Assembly: GCF_963576675.1 (NCBI RefSeq)
Contig: NC_088911.1
Coordinates: 129,583,929-129,647,928 of the forward strand
Direction of reading: 5' to 3'
DNA: 64,000 nt
Origin: Euphorbia lathyris
Taxonomy: Eukaryota; Streptophyta; Magnoliopsida; Malpighiales; Euphorbiaceae
Made by a program: the position numbers and the translations under genes. The notes under the pieces are model-generated. The model was not told the origin of the DNA and made no database searches. It saw nothing but the letters and a program-made list of their open reading frames with translations. This document shows, piece after piece, positions 25,425-36,286 of this stretch (position 1 is the stretch's first letter; every line of letters starts with the position of its first letter).

Positions 25425-25718
25425 GTGTTCTTGTTTGTTTTTCTTTCCTTTCTTACAAAAAAAAAAAATATTATTATTATAAGTTCATTAATGTCCAATA
25501 TTATCATGAAAATTATTTTAAAGTCTAATATCATCATTATTGTTAAGTTCGGTTAAGTTCGGTAGCATTCAGTTAAGTTCAGTAGCATTCAGTTAAGTTC
25601 AGTATTCATTAGTATTCAGTTAAATTCAGTTCAGTATTCAACAGTATTCAGTTCAGTTCAGTTCAATTCAATTCAATTCAGTTCAATTCAGTTCAATTCA
25701 GCGATAAAGAACAGAGCC

Positions 25719-25917
25719 GAAGAGCGACTAGGACAAGTATGTATTGTAATCGAGTTAGGAAATATGGAATATGAAATTACATAGCTGGCCCCATACAATG
25801 TGACATAGCTTTGCCGAGAGTAATCTACACCGCTTGTTAAATTAGAGGGTATAAAACGAATTGAAAAAAATTAGGAAAATATATAAAAAAAATTGCATTG
25901 TACATCCATAGGAGTGT
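25719..25917. other. Spacer
   Basis: Short stretch after the first DNA transposon; no gene or repeat terminus is visible. Confidence 0.3.
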
Positions 25918-26145
25918 TGTCTTATTTAATGAATGGGTCAAGGTGGATCGTGGTGAGAAATATAATAAAAAATATAAAGTTTAATTAGAAAAAGACTATA
26001 AAACCTTTGACTAAAGGCTAATGAAATGGTATTAAAAGGTGTTATTGAAAAAGAGAGAGAGTAAAGTTTTAATATTGAAGTTCTTCCCTTATTTAAAGTA
26101 TTACTATGATATGATATTAAGTTCAAGGTAGAATATTTACACTTT
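25918..26145. repeat. Direct repeat, copy A, left of a PPR fragment
   Basis: This segment (gggtcaaggtggatcgtggt as landmark) is repeated at 26,604-26,813 and continues at 27,338-27,381. The repeat flanks a PPR gene fragment. It encodes nothing. The short minus-strand frames at both copies have no known domain. Confidence 0.65.
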
Positions 26146-26149
26146 CAGA

Positions 26150-26590
26150 AATGTTAAATGGTTTGGTTTAATTCCTTTATGGATCATCTCTTTGAAGATA
26201 TCGAGTGATTGTTGCCCGAGTCCGTACTTTACAGCAACAACATTCATTGAGGTATATGGAATGACAGAAAGATGTGGATTCGTTTAAACACCTTGTCTGA
26301 GTAAACATCTATCATACATGTCTACAAGCGGTAGCAACAACATCATTCAACCCGTGGCCACCGCGAATCACTGCCTTGTGTGCAACTTTCCCAAAATCAG
26401 TTTCCCCAAGCTAGAACAAGCATTGATCACACTAATTAACATATAATGACCAGTCCTTTTTATAGTAAAACAACTGAATTCTCTAAAAACTTGAAGAGCT
26501 TCATTTCCTCTTACATTCTGTGCATAAGTTGTGATAATTGAAGTCTTAGATACAATATTCTTCAAATCCATCGAATAGAAAACCCGTCTT
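26150..26590 (-). pseudogene. PPR gene middle fragment
   Basis: Read on minus, the segment has a PPR-like start (ARRVFYSMDLKNIVSKTS), then IITTYAQNVRGNEALQVFRE and LISVINACSSLGKL, a patch corresponding to AVIRGGHGLNDVV, and finally the same frame-shifted tail seen at 12.95-13.06 kb (KVRTRATI.RYL). Stops interrupt it. The fragment has what the PPR pseudogene at 11.5-13.4 kb lacks, so both may come from one ancestral gene or from close paralogues. Confidence 0.7.
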
Positions 26591-26603
26591 GCTCCATCAA
26601 CAT

Positions 26604-27381
26604 CATTTCATTTAATGCATGAGTCAAGGTGGATCATGGTGAGAAATATAATTAAAAACATAAAATCTAATTAGTAAAAGTCTATAGAACCTCTCAAAAA
26701 AGGCTAATGAAATTATATTGGAGAGTGTTATTGAAAAAAAAAAGAAGTAAAATTTTAATGTTGGAGTTGTTCCATCATTTAATGTATTATTATGATAATA
26801 GTAATACTTTAAAGGGATAAGATGCAAAAATACCTCTAAAGTTTACCGGTAGAAGCAATTTTACCCCTAACGTCTAAAATTGTGCAATTTTGCCTGTAAT
26901 GTTGGTAGCCAATTGCAATTTTACCTTAACATTGACAAGTTCGGTCAATTTCAGAAATAATTCATCAAACGGTCTTCTCCATTATAAATCGTGTCATCTA
27001 CACTTCATATGTGAGTCATTTTATCACTAATTAATAACAAATCACAAACATGTGATTACACGTGCTTTTTTTTTAAATAAGTGTATTTTTTTACGAGCTG
27101 GACAAAAAATTTAAAATATTTCATCTGATTTAAAAATATTAATCTCTAATTCTATTATTAAATCATAAAAAATATATGTATTTTGTACTGATGTTTGAAA
27201 TTGACCAAGTTGATAATGTTAGGAGTAAATTGCTTTTAATTTTCAATATTAGAGATAAAATTGCACCATTTTAGACGTTAAAAATAAAATTGCTCCTGAC
27301 TATAAATATAATTTGTATTTTTTGCACTTTAACTCTTCTTTAAATGATATGGTATTAAGTTGAAGTTAGAATATTTACTCT
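26604..27381. repeat. Direct repeat, copy B, interrupted by a MITE
   Basis: 26,604-26,813 matches copy A (gagtcaaggtggatcatggt as landmark). The match resumes at 27,338-27,381 with ggtattaagttgaagttaga and gaatatttac. The 524-bp insertion between is the MITE described separately. Confidence 0.65.
26814..27337. mobile_element. MITE, about 524 bp, with terminal inverted repeats
   Basis: Left end gggataagatgcaaaaatac and right end read on minus aagagttaaagtgcaaaaaa are related inverted repeats. The 7-base ctttaaa occurs at both sides (26,807-26,813 and 27,338-27,344). Subterminal phrases such as gacgttaaaaataaaattgc and taacgtctaaaattgtgcaa are inverted copies. Related segments occur at 18,786-18,880 and 29,449-29,733. 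The superfamily is uncertain; a long duplication of this kind would suit a Mutator-like element. Confidence 0.65.
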
Positions 27382-28100
27382 TTTTGATTAAAAAAAATAA
27401 TCAAATATTTACTATGAGAGGGTTCTATTTACAATGAATTATAATTAACTTTTATTAATAATTTTAATATTTTGAATTTATTATTATTTTTCTTTTTTAT
27501 TTTTAAATGTAGCAATGATTTTATATTTATTTAATAATATTTACTAACATTATATGGTTTGCATATCAAAACCTTCCATTATTTAGTTAGTAAATTAGAC
27601 GACTCTTTATATATATACAAGATAAATCTTTACCTAGTCTAATAGAAAATTTAAACGAACTGATTTAACAGTTGGCTGCCAAATCAGATCTTTCAATAAG
27701 TTTTTCAATAAACGGATGTATGTTCATGTATGTTTAACATGTTGTTTATAACTGTTTTAAATAACATAATAATATTTTAAGCGACCTTTTGTTATTAACT
27801 TGTATGCGACAGACTTAAATATTGATATGAGTTCTATATGAAATTATGAGCTGTTGGGAGAAATATTTTGGCAGGTTGTTTATAAATGCGTTAATAACTG
27901 AATAAATATTTTAAATATAATCGATGTTCAAAAAGGTTATTAACAATAAACCACTTCATTACTCTTACTCGTTTATATCTGCACTTCTTCCAAAATAATA
28001 AGGACAAATTTAATTTTATTTATGTTTTAATTTTTATTGTTGTGTTTTTGTGCTAAATACACCAATTTTTCTTTAAGCTCTCACTTCCCGTTTTTAGCTC
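27382..28100. other. AT-rich intergenic DNA
   Basis: No gene, RNA gene or clear repeat boundary is visible. Confidence 0.3.
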
Positions 28101-28235
28101 TTAGGTGCCGTTTGGTTCGCGGAATAGAATGTAATGAAGTAGAATGGTTATTCCAAAGGAATAGAATAGAAAAGAATGGAATGGAAATTCTTAGGAATTA
28201 CTATTCCTATGTTTGGTTGGTGGAATAAGGTAGAA
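28101..28235 (+). repeat. Terminal fragment of a hAT-like repeat
   Basis: The phrase aggtgccgtttggttcgcgg and following aatagaatgtaatgaagtag are typical of the ends of a common plant repeat with a gtttggtt terminus. The matching opposite end was not found, so the element may be truncated by the purine-rich repeat to the right. Confidence 0.4.
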
Positions 28236-28369
28236 TGAAATAGATAATTTTTTTATTAAAAAGACAATATTATCCTCAAATGTAATTTCTTATTTCTTTT
28301 AAAATTTTAATTTTTTACTATAAATTGTTCAAATATTTAATATATATTATTTTAAAAATATATAAAAAT

Positions 28370-29005
28370 AGAAAAATTGGAAACACGAAAGACGAAAAAA
28401 ACTCGAAAAATACATTAAAAACGAAAAAACAATAAGAACATGAAAACGGAAAAATTGTAAAAACATGAAAAAAGAGAGGTAAAAAAAATGTAAAAGCGCA
28501 AAAAAAAAAAACATTAAAAACACAAAACAAAAGAAAAAAATGAGATAAAAGTGGAAAAGGGTGAAAACGCGAAAACATATAAACGTGTTAACACAAAAAA
28601 AAAACACACGCAAAATATGAAAAAACACAAAAAATGTGCAAACCGTAAAAAACACAAAAACATGAAAAAAGTGGAAAACAAAAAAATGTGAAAAAAATGA
28701 AAAACGTGAAAAAATAAAAAAACACGAAAACATGAAAAAGTGTTAAAAAACACGAAAAATGCGTTTATAACGTTTTTTTTTATGTTTTTTCGTGTTTTCC
28801 AACTTTTCTTGTTTTTTCCGTTTGTTCACGTTTTCGTATTTTTCACGTTTTGTCATGTTATTGTGTTTTATTTTGCATTTTTTCGATTTTTCACGTTTTA
28901 GTTTTTCGGTTTTTCCCTTTTTGTTTTTTTTTCGCGTTTTTGCATTTTTCGTATTTTGTTACTTTTTCGTGTTATTCACGTTTTTCCATGTTTTTCATAG
29001 TTTTA
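28370..29005. repeat. Purine-rich array facing its pyrimidine-rich inverse
   Basis: 28,370-28,765 consists of variants of gaaaaacacgaaaaacatga. From about 28,770 to 29,005 the strand switches to variants of the reverse complement (cgtgttttttcatgttttcg-like). The two arms form a long imperfect palindrome. The apparent ORFs here (rich in Phe) are composition artefacts. Confidence 0.75.
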
Positions 29006-29021
29006 CTTTATTAATCACTTA

Positions 29022-29966
29022 GGCTCTGTTTTTTATTACTTAATTTCAGTAACAATTAGTTCAGTTCAGTTCAGTTCAATTCAGTCTAGTTCAGTTCAAT
29101 TCAGTTCAACATTCAGTTTCAGCTTTCAATTTCAGCATCCAGCTTTAACATTTAGTTTCAACATTCAGTAATTTATCATTATTTATTATGATTATAATTT
29201 TTTTATCATTATTATTATTATTATTATTTATCTATAATTTATTATTATTATTATTTATTTATAATTTATCATTATCTATAAATTTGACAAAAGTCAAGAA
29301 ATGCTAGTTTATTGAAGTTTACAATTGTTTAATAAAAAAAATAAAACTAAAGTATGCATCCATATTTGAAAATTAGGAATTGTATCCATTTTCCCTTTTA
29401 ATTTTTAATTGACAAAACTAGATTTATGAGATAGACTTTACAATTAATTGTAGAGTTAATATGCAAAAATACCCCCTAACTTTTTGCATCAGGAGCAATT
29501 TTACATCTAATGTCTAAAATAGTGCAATTTTACCCCTAAAGTTGGTAGCCAATATATGTTTGTGATTTGTTACGGATAAAATGACGCATGTGTGATGTGT
29601 AGATGACAAGATTCATGACCGAGAAGACAATTTGATTAATTATTTCTTAAATTTATCCAATTTATCAATGTTAGGGATAAGATTGCACCGTTTTAGACGT
29701 TGAGGGTATTTTTTGCACTTTAATCTAAGAAAAAAATTAAGAGTTTGTATTCATATAAAAATTTGTATTTAATTTCATAGACTTTAAATTGTATGTAAAT
29801 TTGTATTTTTAGTTTAAATTAGACTCATTTTTATTTAATTTCACGAGCTTTTATTTGATATTCAATTTAGTTTTATCTTTAATAATATATTTATTTATTA
29901 TTGATATTATTATTATTAGAACCATTATTATTTTTTTAATCAACAACCATATTATTATTATTATTA

Positions 29967-30004
<38 letters not shown>

Positions 30005-30207
30005 AGTTTATTTTTTTTAAAGAATTATTATAAACTTATTAATGTCCAATATTATCACTAAAATTATTTTAAAGTCTAATATCATCATTATTGTTAAGTT
30101 TGGTAGCATTCAGTTAAGTTCAGTAGCATTCAATTTAATTCAGTTCAGTGTTCAGTAGCATTTAGTTTATATCAGTTCAAGTTTTTTCAGCCATAAAAAA
30201 TAGAGCC
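29022..30207. mobile_element. Non-autonomous DNA transposon, copy 2
   Basis: Ends are ggctctgttttttattactt at left and, on minus, ggctctattttttatggctg at right. They are flanked by the 3-bp duplication TTA (29,019-29,021 and 30,208-30,210). The interior matches the two halves of copy 1 around the LINE. At 29,449-29,733 it carries a related pair of MITE ends (ttaatatgcaaaaatacccc and ggtattttttgcactttaat). A (TTA)n microsatellite covers about 29,951-30,002. It has no coding capacity. Confidence 0.8.
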
Positions 30208-30210
30208 TTA

Positions 30211-30315
30211 GTGTCAAAACTAATTGATTTATTTATGTATTTTTAAAAATGTTCGTGAATAAATAAACAAGATGTTTATTTTTTTTTGAAACAAACAAGA
30301 TGTTTATTAATAGTT
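30211..30315. other. Left half of a repeat split by the copia insertion
   Basis: The phrase atgttcgtgaataaataaac continues, after the copia element, at 35,971-36,190 with cgagctttcgagtcgag-like and gctcacgagcgactc phrases. This style is found in a widespread plant repeat built of ttcgtgaac/gagctcg motifs. The identification is tentative. Confidence 0.3.
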
Positions 30316-30320
30316 CGTCT

Positions 30321-30578
30321 TGTTGAATCTAGGGTTAGATAGATGAGAGAATTATGGAGATAGACAGATAAGTAATAGGAACAATAATGAATTGAATCAG
30401 CTTAATGATTCTGGCTCAGAGGCCTTGTATTTATAGTGAGCCAATAATAGTTTGTATAGGAATACAATACATAAGTATAGTCGTATTGAAACTCTACCTA
30501 GCTAGGAATATAGACAAAGTAAAACTCTAACTAGATAGGAATCTATTTACAGAGATAATTAGAATATTATCTCTAACA
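30321..30578 (-). repeat. Copia 3' LTR
   Basis: This 258-bp LTR lies at the 3' end of the minus-strand element. A TATA-like box (ctataaata on minus) is at 30,428-30,436. The TAG stop of the polyprotein falls inside this LTR at 30,573-30,575. Confidence 0.9.
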
Positions 30579-33500
30579 CCCCCCCTCAACCCGATGGCGG
30601 GCACGAACAAAGAGGCGGGAACGTAGCATCGTGAAATGAGCCGGAGCTAGCGGCTTGGTGAGTATATCTGCAACCTGATCATCGGTTAGGATAAATCTGA
30701 CACTGAGGAATCCTCTGTGAACTTGTTCACGAACAAAATGATAGTCTAGCTCAATGTGTTTTGTGCGAGCATGAAACATTAAATTTGAGGTGAGATAGAT
30801 TGCTCCCACATTGTCACACCATAACTGAACCGGGGTGGGTAATGGAAATCCGAGATCCGAGAGAAGAGATTTGAGCCATAGCAGTTTGGCAGTGGCATTT
30901 GCTACTGCTTTGTATTCGCTTTCCGTTGAGGATCTGGCTATTGTGGGTTGCTTGCGAGTCTGCCACAATACAATGCTGGATCCAAGATAGACACAGAAGG
31001 CACCCGTGGATCGTCGATCATCAGGGCACCCTCCCCAATCACTATCTGAGTAGCAATGGATGTGCTGTATTAGTTTGACAGACATGACTATGCCAAAATC
31101 TGATGTACCCTGAACATAGCGTAAAACCCTCTTGACTCCTTTCCAGTGTTCATCAGTTGGACAATGTAGAAACTGACATAATTTGTTGACTGCAAATGCA
31201 ATGTCAGGACGAGTGAATGTTAAGTATTGAAGTGCCCCTACAATGCTTCTGTATTCATCTCCAGAGGTTAAGCTGGTGCCTAGCTCCTTTGAAAGTGTTG
31301 GTGTGGTGGCCATGGGCGTTAGTATGGGCTTGGAGTCAATCATCTTCACTCTGTCGAGGATGTCAGCCATATACTTGGCTTGACACATGTGAATGCCATC
31401 CTTCTCATATCGGATCTCAATTCCAAGAAAGTATTCTGCTTTGCCAAGATTGCGAATGGGAAACTCACGTTCGATGGCTGCAATAGTGTTGGTGATGTGT
31501 GCAGGGTGGTTCCCTATTATGAGTATATCATCAACATAGCACAAAATGTAGGTCTTTTCAGTATCGGTGCGTCTGATGAACAAAGAGTTGTCAGCCTGTG
31601 ACATTTTGTACCCAAAAGAGAGGAGGAATGTTCGAAGACGAGTGAACCATTCTCGCGGTGCTTGCTTCAATCCATAGAGACTCTTTTTGAGAAGGCAGAC
31701 ATGATCTGGTCGGTCACTATCCCGAAACCCCTGCGGTTGTTCCATATATATGGTTTCTGATAAGTTTCCATGGAGAAAAGCATTGGAGACATCTAGCTGA
31801 TTGACGAACCAGTTGTTTGCTGCTGCGATGGAAAATACAGACCTGATGGTTGTGGCTTTGATTACTGGACTGAATGTTTCTTTGTAGTCAATCCCAGCTT
31901 TTTGAGTGAATCCCCGTGCTACTAAGCGAGCTTTGTGACGCTCAATGGTTCCATTAGGCTTCTTCTTTGTACGAAAGAGCCACCTGGAGGTGATGACATG
32001 CTGATTATGTGGTCTCGGTACAAGTTGCCATGTTCCGTTGTCCAGAAGAGCTTGGATCTCTTCAGACATTGCAGTACGCCATTCTGATTGTTTGTTAGCT
32101 TTACTGAAGCATGTGGGATCCACTGTGCCATTTGGATGTGTGGCTAATAGTCCCTCAAACCTTCCTCTTGACTGAAGAGATGACTGTCGAAGTTGCATAT
32201 AATGTTGTCGTGGACCAATCAGCGGTGCATTGCGAGGCCTGGGCCTTTCAGGTGGAATAGGAGCATGTGGTGCATTTTCAGGAGGGGGAGAATCTGTTTG
32301 TGGCATGATGTTCTCCTCATGAGGAATTGAATTCTGTATTTCCGGTGTGATGATGTCCGCAGCATTAACTGGAGTGTTAGGATCATTCTGAGGAACAGGT
32401 GTCGATGCAGCAGTGACCACTGGTGACAGATATTGAGGTGGAGCTAAAGGAGCACTGTTTGTGGCTTCAGAGTCAGGAGGAGTAGTTGGGGTTCCAGGAT
32501 GAGGTCCAGGTGTGATGGGTGCAGAGTATAGAACCAGGTTAGAAGAAGGTACTATAGGGTTGGGATTAGAGAAATTACCTGGATACGGGCCGAGTAGAGA
32601 TGGTAGTTGACATGATGTGCTTACCCCTGAGTTGCTAGATGAAGGTGATGATGCAGTGATTGTTGATGCAGGAAAAACTTCTTCATTGTGCTGTACAAAT
32701 TTGCAGATGTATATGCGTCCGGTGGCATATTCAAGACATATATCCCCGGAATGATTTTTCGATGGACCAAGATAAACACATAGCTTGGAGCGAAAATCAA
32801 ATTTGTGCTGATTGTATGGACGAAGAAGAGGATAAGTACCACTGCCAAAAATGCGTAAGGCCTTATAGGCAGGTTGTTTCTTGTAGAATAAGAAATAGGG
32901 TGACTTGTTGTTTAGGATTTTGGTGGGTAAGTAGTTAATTAGCCTAATGCTGTGTATCATGGCATAGTTCCAAAATTTTGGAGGTAAAGATGTATTGGCT
33001 AGCAAAGTAAGGCAAGTGTCAACAACATGTCTAATTTTCCTCTCGGCTATACCGTTTTGTGTATGAGTGTGAGGACATGCAATCTTGTGTATAATGCTAT
33101 GACGTTTGAAAAAAGGTTGTAGTTTTTAAAACTCCCGCCCAAGATCAGAGTAAATGTTCTTAACCCTTGCACTATACTGATTAGAGATCATGGCATAAAA
33201 ATCACAGAAGGTGGAAAAGACATCACTCTTATTCTTTAAACAAAAAACCCATCCAAATCTGGTGAATTCATCAATGATTATTAAAAAATAACGGTGGCCA
33301 AGACAAGAAGCAACTGGAGCTGGCCCCCAAACATCCAAATGTAAGTTTTCAAAAGTAAATGTGCTAGAGCGACTAATAGATGGTAAAGGGCTCCTAGCAA
33401 GCTTGCCTAATGGACAGAAAGAACATTTGCTAACTGGTTTTGAAGAGGATAGATTATTTCCTTTGAGAACTGAGCTGACTGTCTGATTCTGACAATGTCC

Positions 33501-35708
33501 AAGCCGTGCATGCCACCTTTCAAAAGACACCTTCTCTCCAACTAGCGTCTCCTTCAGGGTGGGTGTAAGCACATAGAGTCCATCTTTACTCGGGCCCCGT
33601 AACAGGATTTCCCCAGTTGTTTGGTCCTTCACAAGAAAATGGTTAGGCCAAAATTCAAAGAAACATGAGTTGTCACGGGTAAATTTTTGAACAGATAATA
33701 AAGATTTGGTAAGTTTGGAAACAAGTAGGGCATCATTAATTTTCAGATTATTGATATTCGAATTTCCAAAGTGAGAAATTTGCAAACCTTGACCATTGCC
33801 AAACTGAACTGTATCATATCCTGGATATGGCTGCATTTGTTGAAGTTGAGCCGGATTTTCCGTCATGTGATTAGTTGCTCCTGTGTCTGGGTACCAAGGT
33901 TGATTAGGACCCATGAATGGATTCGGTGGTTGTTGCCATGCCATATGCGCTTGTGGTCCAGGATTGTATTGTGCTCTTGCGTTGTTCTTTGGCCTTTTGC
34001 ACTTGTCAGCCCAGTGGCTTGGATCACCACAATTGTAGCACTTGCCACTCCTTCTTTTCTCTGGATTCTGCTTCTTTTCTTGATTTGTTTCCATGGTGGA
34101 TACATTGGCCTCAGGCTGAAGCAGAGTTGTCTTTCTGGTTGATTGAATCATGCCCTCAACTATCTTCAGGCTATGCAAAATTTCTTGACAGTTGATATTT
34201 GTACCGCGCTGAGTTATCGGATTCTGAACCGTGGAGCGATACTCTTCTGCTAAACCTTTGTAAAGGACTGACAGTAGTAGATGCCGAGGATACGGATTCC
34301 CTGAGGCAGCCAGATCATCAAGGATGGATTTCACTTTTTGCATATATGCCGTAACAGACATTCCTCCTTGCTCAAGTTCATGCAGTTCGACTCCCATCTG
34401 AAACTGCTTGCTGCCTGTAATTAGCCTGTAGGCATCCTCTAAGGCTAGCCAAATGTCATGTGAATATTTGAGATATGCAATCTCAGAAAACACCTCTTCG
34501 ATGATTGAATTTAGGAGCAAAGTCCTAACCACATTTTCTATATCATCCCATTGAATAAAAGATGGATTTATGGTTAAATCCGTAGCTGATGTCACAAAAC
34601 CTGTTCTAGGAATAAATTTGGGTGGTGGTGGTGTTGAACTAAGAATATGAGGAAGAAGATGATAGGTTTGAAGGGTGGATTCCATGGACATTCTCCATGC
34701 TTTGTAGTTGTTTGGTGTTAATTTGATGTTAATGTTGATATTTGCGGGTGGTTGTCTTGGTTGTTCAACATGAGTGGAGATAGGTTCTGGAGGGACAAGA
34801 TTGTTTCTAGTATGAGGAATGGATGAGGAAATAAAATTGTGTCTAACATTGTTTGACGGTGCATCAATAGTGTTATGAAACGAATTTGAGAAGAAAGAAG
34901 GTGAAGGATCATGGGATACTTGAGTATTGTAACAAAACGGTGAAGTATAAGATTTAGAAATAACCTGATTTCTGTTACTAGTTTCGGCTGCCTGATACGC
35001 TGCTAGGGCAGCAAGAACTGATGGAGAAAATAGAGTTGGAGGTGTCGCCGATTGTTGTAATTGAGTAGATGGCTGCTGAACCCGGGTTTGTTGATTTTGC
35101 GGCAGCGAAACTGCTGCATGGTATGCCGCAAGCGCGGCTAGCACCGCTGCATCGGCTGTGGAGTTCGTCGGAGTCATGAGAGGCGCGGTTTGTACGTTGA
35201 CAGCAGCGGTAGTGGGGATCGCGGCTTGCGATTTCTGCTGTTGCGTGCCGCCAAGGCTTGCCGCCTGAAACGCGGCTAGCGCATCACGGACCGCCTGCGA
35301 CAGGAGGTCGCCGACGGTCTGTTGCGATTGCGTTGGTTGCGGCTTACAGTGAACGACAACCGCTGTGAGGGCCGCCTGCGATTTACGTTGTCGTTGGTGC
35401 TGTTGCGCCTGTTGCGGGGCTAGGGAGTTAAGAACCGCCTGCGGCAGCAAATTTGTCACGGTTGTCGGAGGTGGCTGCGACATTTGTGGCAGAGGATTGT
35501 TTGCCGCGAGGAACGATGATTCACCGGTTACAAACGGAGAGGTGAATCACCAACCTGAGCTCGGTGTGATGGAATCGCCGGACACGATTGGATCTGCGGC
35601 GGCAGATGGGGCGGCGGCGGCAATGGCGGCTTTATATTGTGAATAGGTCGGGGATTGAGGATGATCAGAGGATTTGGAGGATGCGAAAGTTGATACTACT
35701 GATACCAT
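30573..35708 (-). pseudogene. Copia gag-pol polyprotein with two nonsense codons
   Basis: One frame runs from ATG at 35,708 (spanning the LTR/primer-binding-site junction) to TAG at 30,573. It is broken by TGA at 35,547-35,549 and TAA at 33,126-33,128; an internal ATG at 35,483 follows the first stop. Domains in order: Ala/Gln-rich N-terminus with repeated ALAAYQAA modules; copia gag; zinc knuckle CYNCGDPSHWADKC near 34,000-34,040; protease with DTGATNH near 33,870; integrase HH-CC (WHARLGH, CSFC) and core (LDVWGPA, YSDLG); reverse transcriptase with KARLVARGF, DVSNAFLHG and YVDD at about 31,530; RNase H with SDSDWGG, SSTESEY and TKHIELDYHFVRE. Apart from the two stops the polyprotein is complete. 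Comparison with the 39.6-43.1 kb copy shows an amino-acid codon at each of these positions. Confidence 0.92.
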
Positions 35709-35965
35709 GTTGAATCTAGGGTTAGATAGATGAGAGAATTATGGAGATAGACAGATAAGTAATAGGAACAATAATGAATTGAATCAGCTTAATGATTCTG
35801 GCTCAGAGGCCTTATATTTATAGTGAGCCAATAATAGTTTGTATAGGAATACAATACATAAGTATAGTCGTATTGAAACTCTACCTAGCTAGAAATATAG
35901 ACAAAGTAAAACTCTAACTAGATAGGAATCTATTTACAGAGATAATTAGAATATTATCTCTAACA
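35708..35965 (-). repeat. Copia 5' LTR with promoter
   Basis: This 258-bp LTR would drive the element. The minus-strand TATA-like box ctataaata is at 35,815-35,823. It differs from the 3' LTR by one G/A in the TATA neighbourhood and one G/A further on. Confidence 0.9.
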
Positions 35966-35970
35966 CGTCT

Positions 35971-36286
35971 ATTACTCAAAACGAATTCATCTAATAGCAA
36001 ATGAAATAATATTAAGTGTAGATATTTGTCAACTAACACAAAACTATCTAGTTTTCTACAAAACTAAAATTTGTTCATAAATGTTCTAATCGAACCTACT
36101 CGTGAGCTTTCGAGTCGAGATTTGGACTGCTTAATCTCGACTCGTTTACGAACCGAGCCAGTAAATCGTGCTCACGAGCGACTCATTTACAGTTCTACTT
36201 ATAAATTATTACGGAACACTTTTTTTTCTAATGGAATCATGATTCCGTCATTGATAATAAACATAAAATTAATTGGTTAGAAGATA
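35971..36286. other. Right half of the repeat split by the copia element
   Basis: It contains gagctttcgagtcgagattt and gctcacgagcgactc, probably from the same repeat as 30,211-30,315. No gene is present. The small palindrome tggaatcatgattcc occurs near 36,233. Confidence 0.3.

Larger units (their letters stand above)
19141..25468 (+). mobile_element. Near full-length L1-type plant LINE
   Basis: The element has ORF1 and ORF2 in order, a 3' poly(A) run at 25,457-25,468, and flanking 12-base copies of tattattattat (19,129-19,140 and 25,469-25,480) as likely target-site duplication. It is inserted inside the DNA transposon at 18,384-25,718. GC content is higher than in the surrounding DNA. ORF1 has two premature stops and ORF2 one stop plus one frameshift, so this copy should not move on its own. 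Confidence 0.85.
18384..25718. mobile_element. Non-autonomous DNA transposon, copy 1, split by a LINE
   Basis: The ends are inverted repeats: left ggccctgttttttattactt, and right read on minus ggctctgttctttatcgctg. A 3-bp duplication GAA flanks them (18,381-18,383 and 25,719-25,721). Subterminal DNA is full of cattcagtttcag and gttcagttcaatt motifs. A sister copy at 29,022-30,207 has the same ends, the same interior order and the 3-bp duplication TTA, so the host element is about 1.2 kb here after removing the LINE. Three-base duplications suggest PIF/Harbinger, but no transposase is present to confirm this. Confidence 0.75.
30316..35970 (-). mobile_element. Complete Ty1/copia retrotransposon
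   Basis: Two 258-bp LTRs (30,321-30,578 and 35,708-35,965) start TGTTGAATC and end TCTCTAACA. They differ at only two positions. The 5-bp duplication CGTCT flanks the element (30,316-30,320 and 35,966-35,970). On the minus strand, the 5' LTR is followed by tggtatcagtag, a primer-binding site for initiator methionine tRNA. The 3' LTR is preceded by the purine tract gttgaggggggg. The two near-identical LTRs indicate recent insertion. A second, half-deleted relative lies at 39.6-43.1 kb. Confidence 0.95.

Noticed and set aside
28318..28753. Several minus-strand ORFs rich in Phe, Cys and Ser
   Set aside because: They translate the purine-rich word array; no domain, and similar ORFs exist in the complementary arm.
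29855..30061. ORF with a poly-Ile run
   Set aside because: Translation of a (TTA)n microsatellite.
35365..35646. Plus-strand Cys/Arg-rich ORF
   Set aside because: Antisense shadow of the Ala/Gln-rich copia gag N-terminus.
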